Shown: positions 41,542 to 49,016 of the stretch, in pieces | Layout of the letters: every line of letters starts with the position of its first letter | How positions within the stretch are numbered: the first letter of the stretch is position 1 | Source: Pantoea sp. BAV 3049 | Lineage (GTDB): Bacteria > Pseudomonadota > Gammaproteobacteria > Enterobacterales > Enterobacteriaceae | Direction of reading: 5' to 3' | Assembly (NCBI RefSeq): GCF_009765445.1 | Contig: NZ_WHOY01000031.1 | Span: 2,144,782 to 2,208,781, forward strand | Length of the DNA stretch: 64,000 nucleotides | Position numbers and translations under genes: made by a program | The notes under the pieces: generated by a model | Told to the model about the DNA's origin: nothing | Databases searched by the model: none | What the model saw: only the letters and a program-made list of their open reading frames with translations

Positions 41542-42515
41542 GCCTGCCCTCTCTTCAGTGAGTTCAGTTGTAGCCTGCCGCGCAAAACCTCAGCACTCAG
41601 CACGCCCAGCAGCAACGCACCGGTGACCACGGTTTGCCACAGAGAAGGCACGCCAACCAGCAGCAAACCATTTTGCAGGACGCGCAGTAGCAACACGCCC
41701 AGCACCGTGCCGAGAAGGCTGCACTGTCCGCCAGTAATGCGCGTGCCGCCAAGTACCACGGCGGCAATCGCTTCCAGCGCCAGCGTGCTGCCGATGGTCA
41801 TTTCCACGTTGCGATAAGTCGCGACATAAAACGTCGCCGCCAGTCCGCACAGCAGGCCACTTAACATAAAAGTTATAAACCGCACGCGGGTAACCGGTAT
41901 GCCGGAGAGGCGGGCTTTCTCTTCCGCATGACCGATAGCCAACAGGTGAGGGCCATAAGCTGTACGGCGTAGCGCCAGCCACACCAGCAGATAAGCCAAC
42001 ACAATCAGCCAGGCCATCAGTGGCAGGCCCAGCAGCCGACCGCCCACCCAGCGGGTCAGCCCGTCCGGCAGGCCGGACAACCACTGTCCGCCGAGCAGGG
42101 CAAAAATCGCCGTGCGGTAGACACCATACAACCCCAGCGTGCCGACTATCGCCGGAATGCGCCCCAGCACGACCACGGTCGCAGTCACCGCGCCGGTCAG
42201 CAGCCCGATAACCGGACCCGCCATCGCCGCCGCGCCAACAGCATTCGCTCCCAGCAACTGCCCGACGCCCCACGCCGCCAGCCCCATCACCACGCCAACC
42301 GAAACATCCACGCCACCCATCGCGAGGATCAACGTCATGCCCAGGCCAATCAGCAGCAGCTCCACGCTGTTACGCAGCACGGTCGCCAGGTTGTCCAGCG
42401 TGGCAAACCACGGTGAAGCCAGAGAAAATGCCACGCAGGCCAGCAGACAGACCGCAGCCAGTGTGAATTCACGAGCCGACAGACGCAGCAGATTTCTGAT
42501 CATTAACGTCCTCAT
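41538..42515 (-). CDS. CUT2-type ABC transporter permease (first)
   Basis: A 325-residue membrane permease of the same family as its downstream partner. MGGVDVSVGVVMGLAAWGVG near 66-85 and LALEAIAAVVLGGTRITGGQ near 240-259 mark the family. Its ATG overlaps the stop of the binding-protein gene by four bases (ATGA). MIRNLL four codons later (42503) could also be the start. Two distinct permease genes in one operon are typical of CUT2 systems that use a heterodimer. Confidence 0.85.
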   Translation of the reverse strand: MRTLMIRNLLRLSAREFTLAAVCLLACVAFSLASPWFATLDNLATVLRNSVELLLIGLGMTLILAMGGVDVSVGVVMGLAAWGVGQLLGANAVGAAAMAGPVIGLLTGAVTATVVVLGRIPAIVGTLGLYGVYRTAIFALLGGQWLSGLPDGLTRWVGGRLLGLPLMAWLIVLAYLLVWLALRRTAYGPHLLAIGHAEEKARLSGIPVTRVRFITFMLSGLLCGLAATFYVATYRNVEMTIGSTLALEAIAAVVLGGTRITGGQCSLLGTVLGVLLLRVLQNGLLLVGVPSLWQTVVTGALLLGVLSAEVLRGRLQLNSLKRGQA

Positions 42516-43498
42516 CAGAAGTGATACTGGTCGACGTTTTCTTTGGTAAAGACAGCGGGTGCCCCCAGCAGCAGGATGCCGGTTTTGCTGTCATAGCTGA
42601 CAGGTTTGGCGAAGCCAGAGACGCTGTTTTCTGCCTGGAACGGTTTACCATCAATCAGCTGTTTACCAGCCCAGACGGTCAGATAGCCGAGCTTTTCCGG
42701 ATCCCACAGAACGGAGTAGCCAAACGACCCGCTTTTCAGGTAGGCACGGGCGGTGTCCGGGCTGCAGTAACCTGTCCCAATGACCTTGCCGATTTTTCCG
42801 GCTGTCTCGATGGCCTGAGCCACGCCCGGACAGGTGGTGGAGGCCACGGCAATAATGCCTTTCAAATCCGGGTTGGATGACATCAGATCGGTGGCAATCT
42901 GCGCCGCACGACTGGCGGTGCCACCGGCATACTGTGCAGGCAACAGCGTCACATTGGGATATTTCGCTTTCACGCGCTCCTGCATATAGCCAATCCACGC
43001 ATTGAGGTTGGAAGCGGTAGCTTCGCCAGAAACGATACCGATTTTGGCGTGGTCACCTACACGCTTTACCATCTCATCAATGATGGTTTCACCCAGTCCC
43101 CGGTCGGTAGCCTGGGCCACATATACCGCCCGCCCGCTGTCCGGAGCATCACTGTCGCTGGTGTAAAGTTTCACGCCGCGCGCTTTGGCCTGCTCCACCA
43201 CCGGTGCCAGGCTGGAGGCATCCAGCACGCTAACCGAAATCGCCTTCACCCCCTGCGCAATCAGGTTCTGCACAATCTGCAGCTGATCCATGGGGTTGGT
43301 GTCCACCGGCCCGGAATAGACAAAATCCACCCCGAGATCTTTTGCCGCCTGCTTACCACCCTGCTGCATTGCTCCGAAGTAGGGAATACCGACAATTTGC
43401 GGCACAAAAGCTACTTTGGGTTTGTCGGCAGCAACAGAGGCCTGGCTTGCCAGCAGAATGGCACCAGCCAGCACTGAAAGAGTGATGCGTTTGAGCAT
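42515..43498 (-). CDS. Periplasmic sugar-binding protein of CUT2-type ABC transporter
   Basis: A 327-residue periplasmic binding protein of the LacI/RbsB fold. A Sec signal ends near SQASVAA-DKPKVAFVPQ. Ribose-binding-like blocks are VGIPYFGAMQQGGKQAAKDL near residues 37-56 and GVKAISVSVLDASSLAPVVE near 86-105. The ATG at 43498 (MLKRITLSV) has AGGTGG; a TTG frame extension to 43519 is rejected. The ligand is unknown. Family resemblance includes AI-2 (LsrB-like) and rhamnose-type binding proteins as well as ribose types. Confidence 0.85.
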   Translation of the reverse strand: MLKRITLSVLAGAILLASQASVAADKPKVAFVPQIVGIPYFGAMQQGGKQAAKDLGVDFVYSGPVDTNPMDQLQIVQNLIAQGVKAISVSVLDASSLAPVVEQAKARGVKLYTSDSDAPDSGRAVYVAQATDRGLGETIIDEMVKRVGDHAKIGIVSGEATASNLNAWIGYMQERVKAKYPNVTLLPAQYAGGTASRAAQIATDLMSSNPDLKGIIAVASTTCPGVAQAIETAGKIGKVIGTGYCSPDTARAYLKSGSFGYSVLWDPEKLGYLTVWAGKQLIDGKPFQAENSVSGFAKPVSYDSKTGILLLGAPAVFTKENVDQYHF

Positions 43499-43531
43499 AG
43501 TTTTATCCACCTGGGTCAAATGAACGACCGG

Positions 43532-44305
43532 TTAGTCACGTTGTTGTTCGATGGCGCGCGCGTCAGGATGCGCACCGGTGATCAGAGAAACGATTTCGTC
43601 AGGCGTGGTATCTCCACGCTTTCGTTCGGCAATTTTCCGGCCACGGCGGAACACCACCATGCGGTCAGCCACTTCGAATACGTCGCTAATGTTGTGGCTG
43701 ATCAACACCACGCCACAGTCACGTTCTGCCAGACGGCGGGTCAGAGAGAGCACTTTGCGGGTCTCCGCCACCGCAAGCGCGGCAGTGGGTTCATCCATAA
43801 TCACCAGTTGAGCATTGAGGTTCAGCGCCCGGCAAATGGCTACCGCCTGTCGCTGGCCGCCTGAGAGGCTGCCGACCGGCGCTTCCGCATCGGAGATATG
43901 CGCATCCAGCTCTTCCAGCAGCTGTTTCACCCGCTGACGCATTGCCTGCACGCGCAAGAAGGGAATGCCCAACACCCGACGCTTCAGCTCGCGCCCCAAG
44001 AAGACGTTCTCCGCTATCGACAGGTTTTCAGCCAGTGCCAGCTCCTGATAGATAGTGGCGATACCATAGTCAGAAGCATCCTTAGGCGAGGAGAACCTGA
44101 CCGGCGCTCCGGAGACAATCAGCTCCCCTTCCGTCGCGCTGTAGGCCCCGGAGAGCACTTTGGTAAAGGTGGATTTACCGGCACCGTTATCACCAAGCAG
44201 GGCCAACACTTCTCCACGGCGGATGTCGAGACTGACGCCGTTCAGCGCCGTCAGCGCACCGAAACGCTTGGTTATGTTGTTGGCTGAAACCAGCACATCT
44301 CCCAT
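43532..44305 (-). CDS. CUT2-type ABC transporter ATP-binding protein (single domain)
   Basis: A 257-residue ATPase with one nucleotide-binding domain. Walker A is GDNGAGKSTFTKVLSG near 38-53, the signature is SLSGGQRQAVAICRAL near 143-158 and Walker B is LVIMDEPTAAL near 166-176. Most sugar CUT2 ATPases (RbsA, XylG) are double-length fusions; this half-size form resembles the FrcA group. It is the first gene of a five-gene operon and lies just downstream of the palindromic operator at 44340. Confidence 0.87.
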   Translation of the reverse strand: MGDVLVSANNITKRFGALTALNGVSLDIRRGEVLALLGDNGAGKSTFTKVLSGAYSATEGELIVSGAPVRFSSPKDASDYGIATIYQELALAENLSIAENVFLGRELKRRVLGIPFLRVQAMRQRVKQLLEELDAHISDAEAPVGSLSGGQRQAVAICRALNLNAQLVIMDEPTAALAVAETRKVLSLTRRLAERDCGVVLISHNISDVFEVADRMVVFRRGRKIAERKRGDTTPDEIVSLITGAHPDARAIEQQRD

Positions 44306-44339
44306 AACGAACTCCCTGATGGAGGCATTTCAAAAGAAA

Positions 44340-44353
44340 GTAAACCGGTTTAC
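44340..44353 (-). promoter_or_regulatory. LacI/GalR-type operator O1
   Basis: GTAAACCGGTTTAC is a perfect 14-base palindrome, 35-48 bases upstream of the ATPase start. The CCGG centre and flanks resemble operators of LacI-family regulators with CCGG cores, such as the E. coli AscG site TGAAACCGGTTTCA. The regulator is not encoded in this window. Confidence 0.75.
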
Positions 44354-44488
44354 CCAGCAAAGAGGAGCGGGCTGGCCGGAAGAAGGTATTACAGAATTAT
44401 TAAGCAGGCCGCGTGCCAGTTCGGTGGGATGAAGACAGGTAAAAAAGCTAGCTGGCTGAAATATCAACACTAATTTATGAATGTGCGG

Positions 44489-44502
44489 GTAAACCGGTTA
44501 AC
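44489..44502 (-). promoter_or_regulatory. LacI/GalR-type operator O2
   Basis: GTAAACCGGTTAAC is a second copy of the operator with one symmetry mismatch, centred 149 bases upstream of the first. Paired operators at this spacing are compatible with DNA looping by a tetrameric LacI-family repressor. Confidence 0.7.
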
Positions 44503-44623
44503 TCGCGATCTGGCGGATTTTTCCTGAAAAATCAATGTTGCGTTATTATTGTGCAGAATTGCGCCAGATTGAGGCAGCACCAGGGCTGGGCTGGGACAAC
44601 GTTTTCGGGGTGGCTGAAGTGAC

Positions 44624-44650
44624 AAAAAAAGCGGCCAGCAGGGGCCGCTT
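44624..44650 (-). terminator. ansP terminator
   Basis: The minus strand has AAGCGGCC/GGCCGCTT (44629-44650), an 8-base stem followed by a run of seven T residues, 52 bases after the ansP stop. Confidence 0.85.
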
Positions 44651-44702
44651 GTTTATAAACTCAATACGCCGGGAACGAAGCGGCCTTGAGCTTTCTGCGC
44701 CG

Positions 44703-46169
44703 TTATTTGCTCAACTCTTCTGCATGTTCCTGCTCGGTTTGCGCAACTGCGTGAACACGCTTACGCACGCCAAACCAGCCGAGGATCAGGATCACCGCAA
44801 TCAGTGGCACAGAAGCAATTGTGTAAGTGCCGTTCGGATAATCCAGCGCCATCAGCACCAGCACGCTGGCCAGGAACAGCAGCGTCAGCCACGACGTAAA
44901 CGGCGCCCACGGCAGCTTAAAGCTGACATCCTCGGCTTTGCCTTCTTTGATCGCTTTACGCAGGCGCATCTGGCAGACCACGATAAAGCCCCATGAAGAG
45001 ATGATGCCGAGTGAAGCCACGTTCAGTACGATTTCGAACACGCGCGAGGGTACGATGTAATTCAGCCAGACGCCGATAACGTAGACGCCGATAGTGACCA
45101 GAATCCCCATATAAGGCACCTGCTGGCCGCTCATCTTCGACATGAACTTCGGCGCGGAGCCGCCCATCGACATGGAGCGCAGGATACGGCCGGTTGAGTA
45201 AAGGCCGGAGTTAAGACTGGAGAGCGCCGCACTCAGCACCACGATATTCATGATGCTGCCAACGTAAGGCACGCCCAGCTTGGAGAAGAAGGTCACAAAC
45301 GGGCTCTGACCAGCCTGATAGGCATTCCACGGCAGCAGCAGCACCAGCAGCACCACAGAGCCGACGTAGAACAGGCCGATACGCCAGATCACGCTGTTAA
45401 TTGCTTTCGGCAACATGGTTTTCGGGTCTTTACATTCGCCAGCCGCCGTGCCGACCAGTTCGATAGAGGCAAAGGCGAAGACTACCCCCTGAACCAGCAC
45501 CAGCGCCGGTAACAGCCCATGCGGGAAGAAACCGCCATTATCGGTAATCAGGTGGAAGCCGGTGGTGTTACCGTCCAGCGGTTTACCGGTGCCGAGGAAC
45601 ACCACACCGACGATCAGGAAGATCGCGATCGCCAGCACTTTAATCAGCGCGAACCAGAACTCCATCTCGGCGAACCACTTCACGCCGATCATGTTCATGG
45701 TGCCCACAATGGCCAGCGCCCCCAGGGCGAAGACCCACTGCGGAACGTCGCCAAAAGCGCCCCAGTAGTGCATATACAGCGCCACGGCGGTGATATCGAC
45801 AATGCCGGTCATTGCCCAGTTAACGAAGTACATCCAGCCTGCCACATAGGAGGCTTTCTCGCCGAGGAATTCACGGGCGTAAGAGACGAAGCTGCCGCTG
45901 GAGGGACGGTGCAACACCAGTTCACCCAAAGCACGCAGTATAAAGAAAGAGAAGATGCCACAGACTAAATAGACGATTGCCAGGGCCGGGCCGGCAATCT
46001 GCAGGCGCGCGCCTGCACCGAGGAACAGACCCGTACCAATCGCACCGCCGATAGCAATCATCTGAACGTGACGATTGTCCATTGCTTTGTGATAGCCGGA
46101 ATCATGAGAATTTAACCAACGTCTTCTTGCGGCGCGTTTGTCTGCGACCGCCTTTTTATCAGCTTTCAT
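44703..46169 (-). CDS. ansP: L-asparagine permease AnsP
   Basis: A 488-residue amino acid permease of the APC/AAT family with 12 predicted helices. It follows E. coli AnsP closely: the AIGGAIGTGLFLGAGARLQ entry motif near residues 38-56, LGELVLHRPSSGSFVSYARE near 81-100, and NMIGVKWFAEMEFWFALIKV near 158-177. It imports L-asparagine with protons. In E. coli ansP lies elsewhere on the map, so this location is lineage-specific. The upstream region has a 14/16 match to the PurR operator. Confidence 0.9.
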   Translation of the reverse strand: MKADKKAVADKRAARRRWLNSHDSGYHKAMDNRHVQMIAIGGAIGTGLFLGAGARLQIAGPALAIVYLVCGIFSFFILRALGELVLHRPSSGSFVSYAREFLGEKASYVAGWMYFVNWAMTGIVDITAVALYMHYWGAFGDVPQWVFALGALAIVGTMNMIGVKWFAEMEFWFALIKVLAIAIFLIVGVVFLGTGKPLDGNTTGFHLITDNGGFFPHGLLPALVLVQGVVFAFASIELVGTAAGECKDPKTMLPKAINSVIWRIGLFYVGSVVLLVLLLPWNAYQAGQSPFVTFFSKLGVPYVGSIMNIVVLSAALSSLNSGLYSTGRILRSMSMGGSAPKFMSKMSGQQVPYMGILVTIGVYVIGVWLNYIVPSRVFEIVLNVASLGIISSWGFIVVCQMRLRKAIKEGKAEDVSFKLPWAPFTSWLTLLFLASVLVLMALDYPNGTYTIASVPLIAVILILGWFGVRKRVHAVAQTEQEHAEELSK

Positions 46170-46237
46170 TTTCTATCCTATTATCCTGTCCACAGTGATA
46201 CGGCTACCCTTCCCGGGCACCCTGGTTTACCTGCACC

Positions 46238-46253
46238 AACCAAACGTTTGCGT
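46238..46253 (-). promoter_or_regulatory. PurR-like operator upstream of ansP
   Basis: AACCAAACGTTTGCGT matches the PurR operator consensus ACGCAAACGTTTGCGT at 14 of 16 positions, including all of the central AAACGTTT and the right half. It lies 69-84 bases upstream of the ansP start. Asparagine/aspartate metabolism links to purine synthesis through aspartate, but PurR control of ansP is my inference. Another LacI-family protein could also use it. Confidence 0.6.
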
Positions 46254-46410
46254 ATCAGCACAAATATCTGGGCAAGCCCCCTCTTCCTGTAGTTATATTC
46301 TTGACGGAAGCGGGTAAATTGCGGCGATGCATCCTAACCGTTCTCCAATCCTGACGCAAAAACTCTGTGGAGGAAATCGTGAGGTTTTGTAATTTTTGCC
46401 GGGCGGCGCA

Positions 46411-46442
46411 AAAAAAAACCGACCACCAGAGGCGGTCGGTTT
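46411..46442 (-). terminator. Terminator of the DUF1471 gene
   Basis: On the minus strand a stem AAACCGACC/GGTCGGTTT (46416-46424 with 46434-46442) is followed by T8. It begins 38 bases after the stop of the DUF1471 gene. Confidence 0.85.
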
Positions 46443-46480
46443 ACTCAGGGACTACATGCTACACAGGAGTGGAGATAAAT

Positions 46481-46756
46481 TTAGCGGTAAATCTCTGCGG
46501 TTCCGCTCCACAAGCTTGAGTCGCCCGGGTTGTCAGCACCGATGATGCGGTAGTGGGAAGCCCCCATTTCATCGGCTTTTTGAGCCAGATGGCGGGTGGC
46601 ATCATCAAGAGAACCTTTCACTCCTGAAACGGATACGGTTCCCATTTCCTGCAGGTTCTGGCTTTGATCCTGATTGACCTGAGTGGCAGCCAGAGCTGAG
46701 AAAGAAGTGGCGGCAACAAAGGCAGCGGCAATAAGAGTAGGTAATTTCATGTTCAT
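46481..46756 (-). CDS. DUF1471 (YhcN/BhsA/McbA) periplasmic protein
   Basis: A 91-residue protein of the DUF1471 family. A signal peptide ends near TSFSALA-ATQVNQ. The mature domain has the family pattern: GTVSVSGVKGSLDDATRHLA near 39-58, then ADEMGASHYRIIGADN near 61-76 and a C-terminal WSGTAEIYR. Members are small stress-induced periplasmic proteins (biofilm, acid, copper, peroxide) whose exact function is unclear. A strong GAGGAG ribosome site precedes the ATG. It is a single-gene unit with its own terminator. Confidence 0.87.
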   Translation of the reverse strand: MNMKLPTLIAAAFVAATSFSALAATQVNQDQSQNLQEMGTVSVSGVKGSLDDATRHLAQKADEMGASHYRIIGADNPGDSSLWSGTAEIYR

Positions 46757-47101
46757 AGGATGCTCCTCGTCGAATCGGTTTTTTTTAATTCGTTACGGGA
46801 TTTATTATGACCAGACTAATGAAAAACTGGGTGCGGAGAAGGTAAAAGCGTTAAAGGATTGTGAAGCGAATGAGGAGAAGCTGTAAGAAGTGTCAATGAA
46901 AGTTACATTTTATTGTGGGTGTAACATGATGTGAACAAAAGCGCTAACTTCATTGCCTAATGGCTACTTTATCGACGAAAAAGCATGGCATCAAGCGATT
47001 TACCGCACGTTTTTGACCTTCATCAACAGAGCCTGTGCCTGCCAGGCGTCCGGGCCCGCGGAGCATGTATACTCTGGCTCCCCTACGAGAGGATGAAATG
47101 G
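46757..47101. promoter_or_regulatory. DUF1471-narQ divergent region
   Basis: A 345-base gap between divergent genes. It is AT-rich near 46780-46980. In-frame codons upstream of narQ from 46985 have no ribosome site and no family match, so I treat them as leader. No operator is clear. E. coli aegA, which borders narQ there, is absent. Confidence 0.4.
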
Positions 47102-48778
47102 ATGTTAAAACGCTCTGTTACCAGCAGTCTGGCCCGCGCCCTGTTTGCCATCGTGGTGCTTTCGGTGCTCGCTTCCGCTCTGGCCCTGCTGACACTGTCA
47201 GCCAGCCTGCGTGATGCCGAGGCCATCAATATTGCTGGATCTTTAAGGATGCAGAGCTACCGGCTGGCCTGGGATGCTAACACCGGCTCCACTGACCTGC
47301 CGCAGGACATCCGCAATTATCAGCAGTCGGTCAATGCACCGGCTTTGCGTGCATTACAACGGGACTATGTTCCCGACAGCGTAAAAGAGCGCTATCAGGC
47401 GCTGCAGCTTTCATGGCAAAAATTGCAGCCCGATCTGCTGGCGGGCAATACGCTGCACTACCAGCAGCAGGTATCCCATTATGTCGCGCAGATCGATCAC
47501 TTTGTGCTGGCGCTCCAGCACTGGGCCGAGCTGAAGATGAAGCTGGTCGCGGGTGCCAGCCTGCTGGGGTTTATTGCCATTGCCGCGCTGGTCTTCTGGA
47601 CGCTGCGGCTGGTGCGCCAGCAGGTCGTCACACCGCTGAACCAGCTGGTGCTGGCCAGCCATGAAATTGAGCGAGCCAACTTTAAATACGGTCTGCTGAA
47701 TACCGCGTTGCCCAACGAGCTGGGCGTGCTGGCGCAGGCGTTTACTCATATGTCTGGCGAGCTGGAAAAACATTACGTCTATCTTGAGCAGGCAGTAAAA
47801 GAAAAAACCAGCGATTTGCAGCAGGCTAACCGCAGGCTGGCACTGTTGTACCGCTGCTCCCAGATGCTGACCAGCCCGCTCAATAGCGGACGGGCTTATC
47901 CTCAGGTTCTGGAGCAGGCGCTGGAACATGCCGATCTCTATGCCATCGAACTGCACGCTCCGCCACAGTGTCAGATCGCTGCGGGCAAAGTTATCGACCA
48001 TCTGGAGTGGAGAAGCCTGCCGCTGGATGCCGCCTCCGGCAGTCAGGCAGGAGAGTTGCGCTGGCAGGCGCTATACACCGAACCCCAGCTGATGCAGGGG
48101 CTGGCGAGTATGCTGACCCGCGCGCTGCAGTTGGATCGTGCCGAGCAGAAAGTCCGTCATCTGCTGCTGATGGAGGAACGTGCCACCATTGCCCGTGAGC
48201 TGCACGACTCACTGGCTCAGTCGCTGGTCTATCTGCGCATTCAGATGACGCGGCTGAAACGGGTGGTCAGCAACGATGCCTCACCCGCTCAGGATATTGT
48301 CGGCGAAATCGATCGGGCGCTGACAGAAGCGAACCGTCAGCTGCGGGAGCTGTTGACCACCTTCCGGTTATCCATTGAACCGGCCGACCTCGGCACCGCA
48401 TTGCAGCAGGTAGTGACCCAGCTGCGCCCACAAACAGAAGCAGAAATCCTGCTGGCAGGCAGTCCGTCGCAGCAGCATTTCACAGCCCAGCAGCAGGTGC
48501 ATATTCTGCAGATAGCGCGGGAAGCGCTGCTCAATGCCATCCGCCACGCCGGCGCTTCACAGATTATTGTGCACTACGATCGGGCAGCTAACGGCGATAA
48601 TCTGATAGAAATCAAGGATAACGGACTGGGGCTTCAGCCCCCGCACGAGCGTGCGGGTCACTATGGTCTGGCGATTATGCATGAGCGGGCGAAGAGCCTG
48701 AACGGTCAGCTGAACATCGCTTCAAATCCGGGCAGCGGAACCGTGGTCACCCTGCAATTTCCGCCAGGTGAAGTTTAA
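47102..48778 (+). CDS. narQ: Nitrate/nitrite sensor histidine kinase NarQ
   Basis: A 558-residue membrane sensor kinase for nitrate and nitrite. TM1 is near 12-34. The periplasmic P-box SLRDAEAINIAGSLRMQSYR at about 37-56 binds nitrate and is almost identical to E. coli NarQ. TM2 is near 145-167, followed by HAMP and a central linker. The HisKA_3 domain has ERATIARELHDSLAQSLVYL with the phospho-His, and the HATPase has DNGLGLQPP and GHYGLAIMHERA. I choose the ATG at 47102 (MLKRSVTSSLARA), spaced nine bases from AGAGG; the ATG at 47093 is too close to it. The partner NarP is not in this window. Confidence 0.93.
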   Translation: MLKRSVTSSLARALFAIVVLSVLASALALLTLSASLRDAEAINIAGSLRMQSYRLAWDANTGSTDLPQDIRNYQQSVNAPALRALQRDYVPDSVKERYQALQLSWQKLQPDLLAGNTLHYQQQVSHYVAQIDHFVLALQHWAELKMKLVAGASLLGFIAIAALVFWTLRLVRQQVVTPLNQLVLASHEIERANFKYGLLNTALPNELGVLAQAFTHMSGELEKHYVYLEQAVKEKTSDLQQANRRLALLYRCSQMLTSPLNSGRAYPQVLEQALEHADLYAIELHAPPQCQIAAGKVIDHLEWRSLPLDAASGSQAGELRWQALYTEPQLMQGLASMLTRALQLDRAEQKVRHLLLMEERATIARELHDSLAQSLVYLRIQMTRLKRVVSNDASPAQDIVGEIDRALTEANRQLRELLTTFRLSIEPADLGTALQQVVTQLRPQTEAEILLAGSPSQQHFTAQQQVHILQIAREALLNAIRHAGASQIIVHYDRAANGDNLIEIKDNGLGLQPPHERAGHYGLAIMHERAKSLNGQLNIASNPGSGTVVTLQFPPGEV

Positions 48779-49016
48779 AAGCGTAATGTGATGATTTAGC
48801 GACATTTCGCCTCACGAAGCCCGACGAATTGGCACGATAATTTACATATTCTCCTCAATTTCTCCACGATTATTCAATGTCTGGCAGGTAAAGTGAAGCA
48901 ATGCCAAAGCATATTGAATAAATTACAAAAATTTGTTTCGGCCTGATCATTGGAATTCGCGCACCAGGAAGGGATGCGCATTCATTTCCCGATAAATTGC
49001 CTGGAGTTTATATTCA
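48779..49016 (+). promoter_or_regulatory. acrD upstream region with BaeR-like box
   Basis: A 238-base gap. AATTTCTCCACGATTATT at 48857-48874 agrees at 12 of 18 positions with the BaeR box TTTTTCTCCATDATTGGC reported for E. coli acrD and mdtA. The CTCC core and the ATT block match. This is suggestive only. The remaining sequence is AT-rich without a gene. Confidence 0.4.

Larger units (their letters stand above)
44306..44702 (-). promoter_or_regulatory. Promoter region of the ABC/M20 operon
   Basis: A 397-base gap between the ATPase start and the ansP stop. It holds two CCGG-centred LacI/GalR-type palindromes (44340-44353 and 44489-44502) and, at the far end, the ansP terminator. The stretch 44510-44620 shows no supported gene. 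Confidence 0.6.
46170..46480 (-). promoter_or_regulatory. ansP upstream region
   Basis: A 311-base gap. It contains the PurR-like box at 46238-46253 and, at 46411-46442, the terminator of the DUF1471 gene. No additional gene is supported. Confidence 0.5.
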
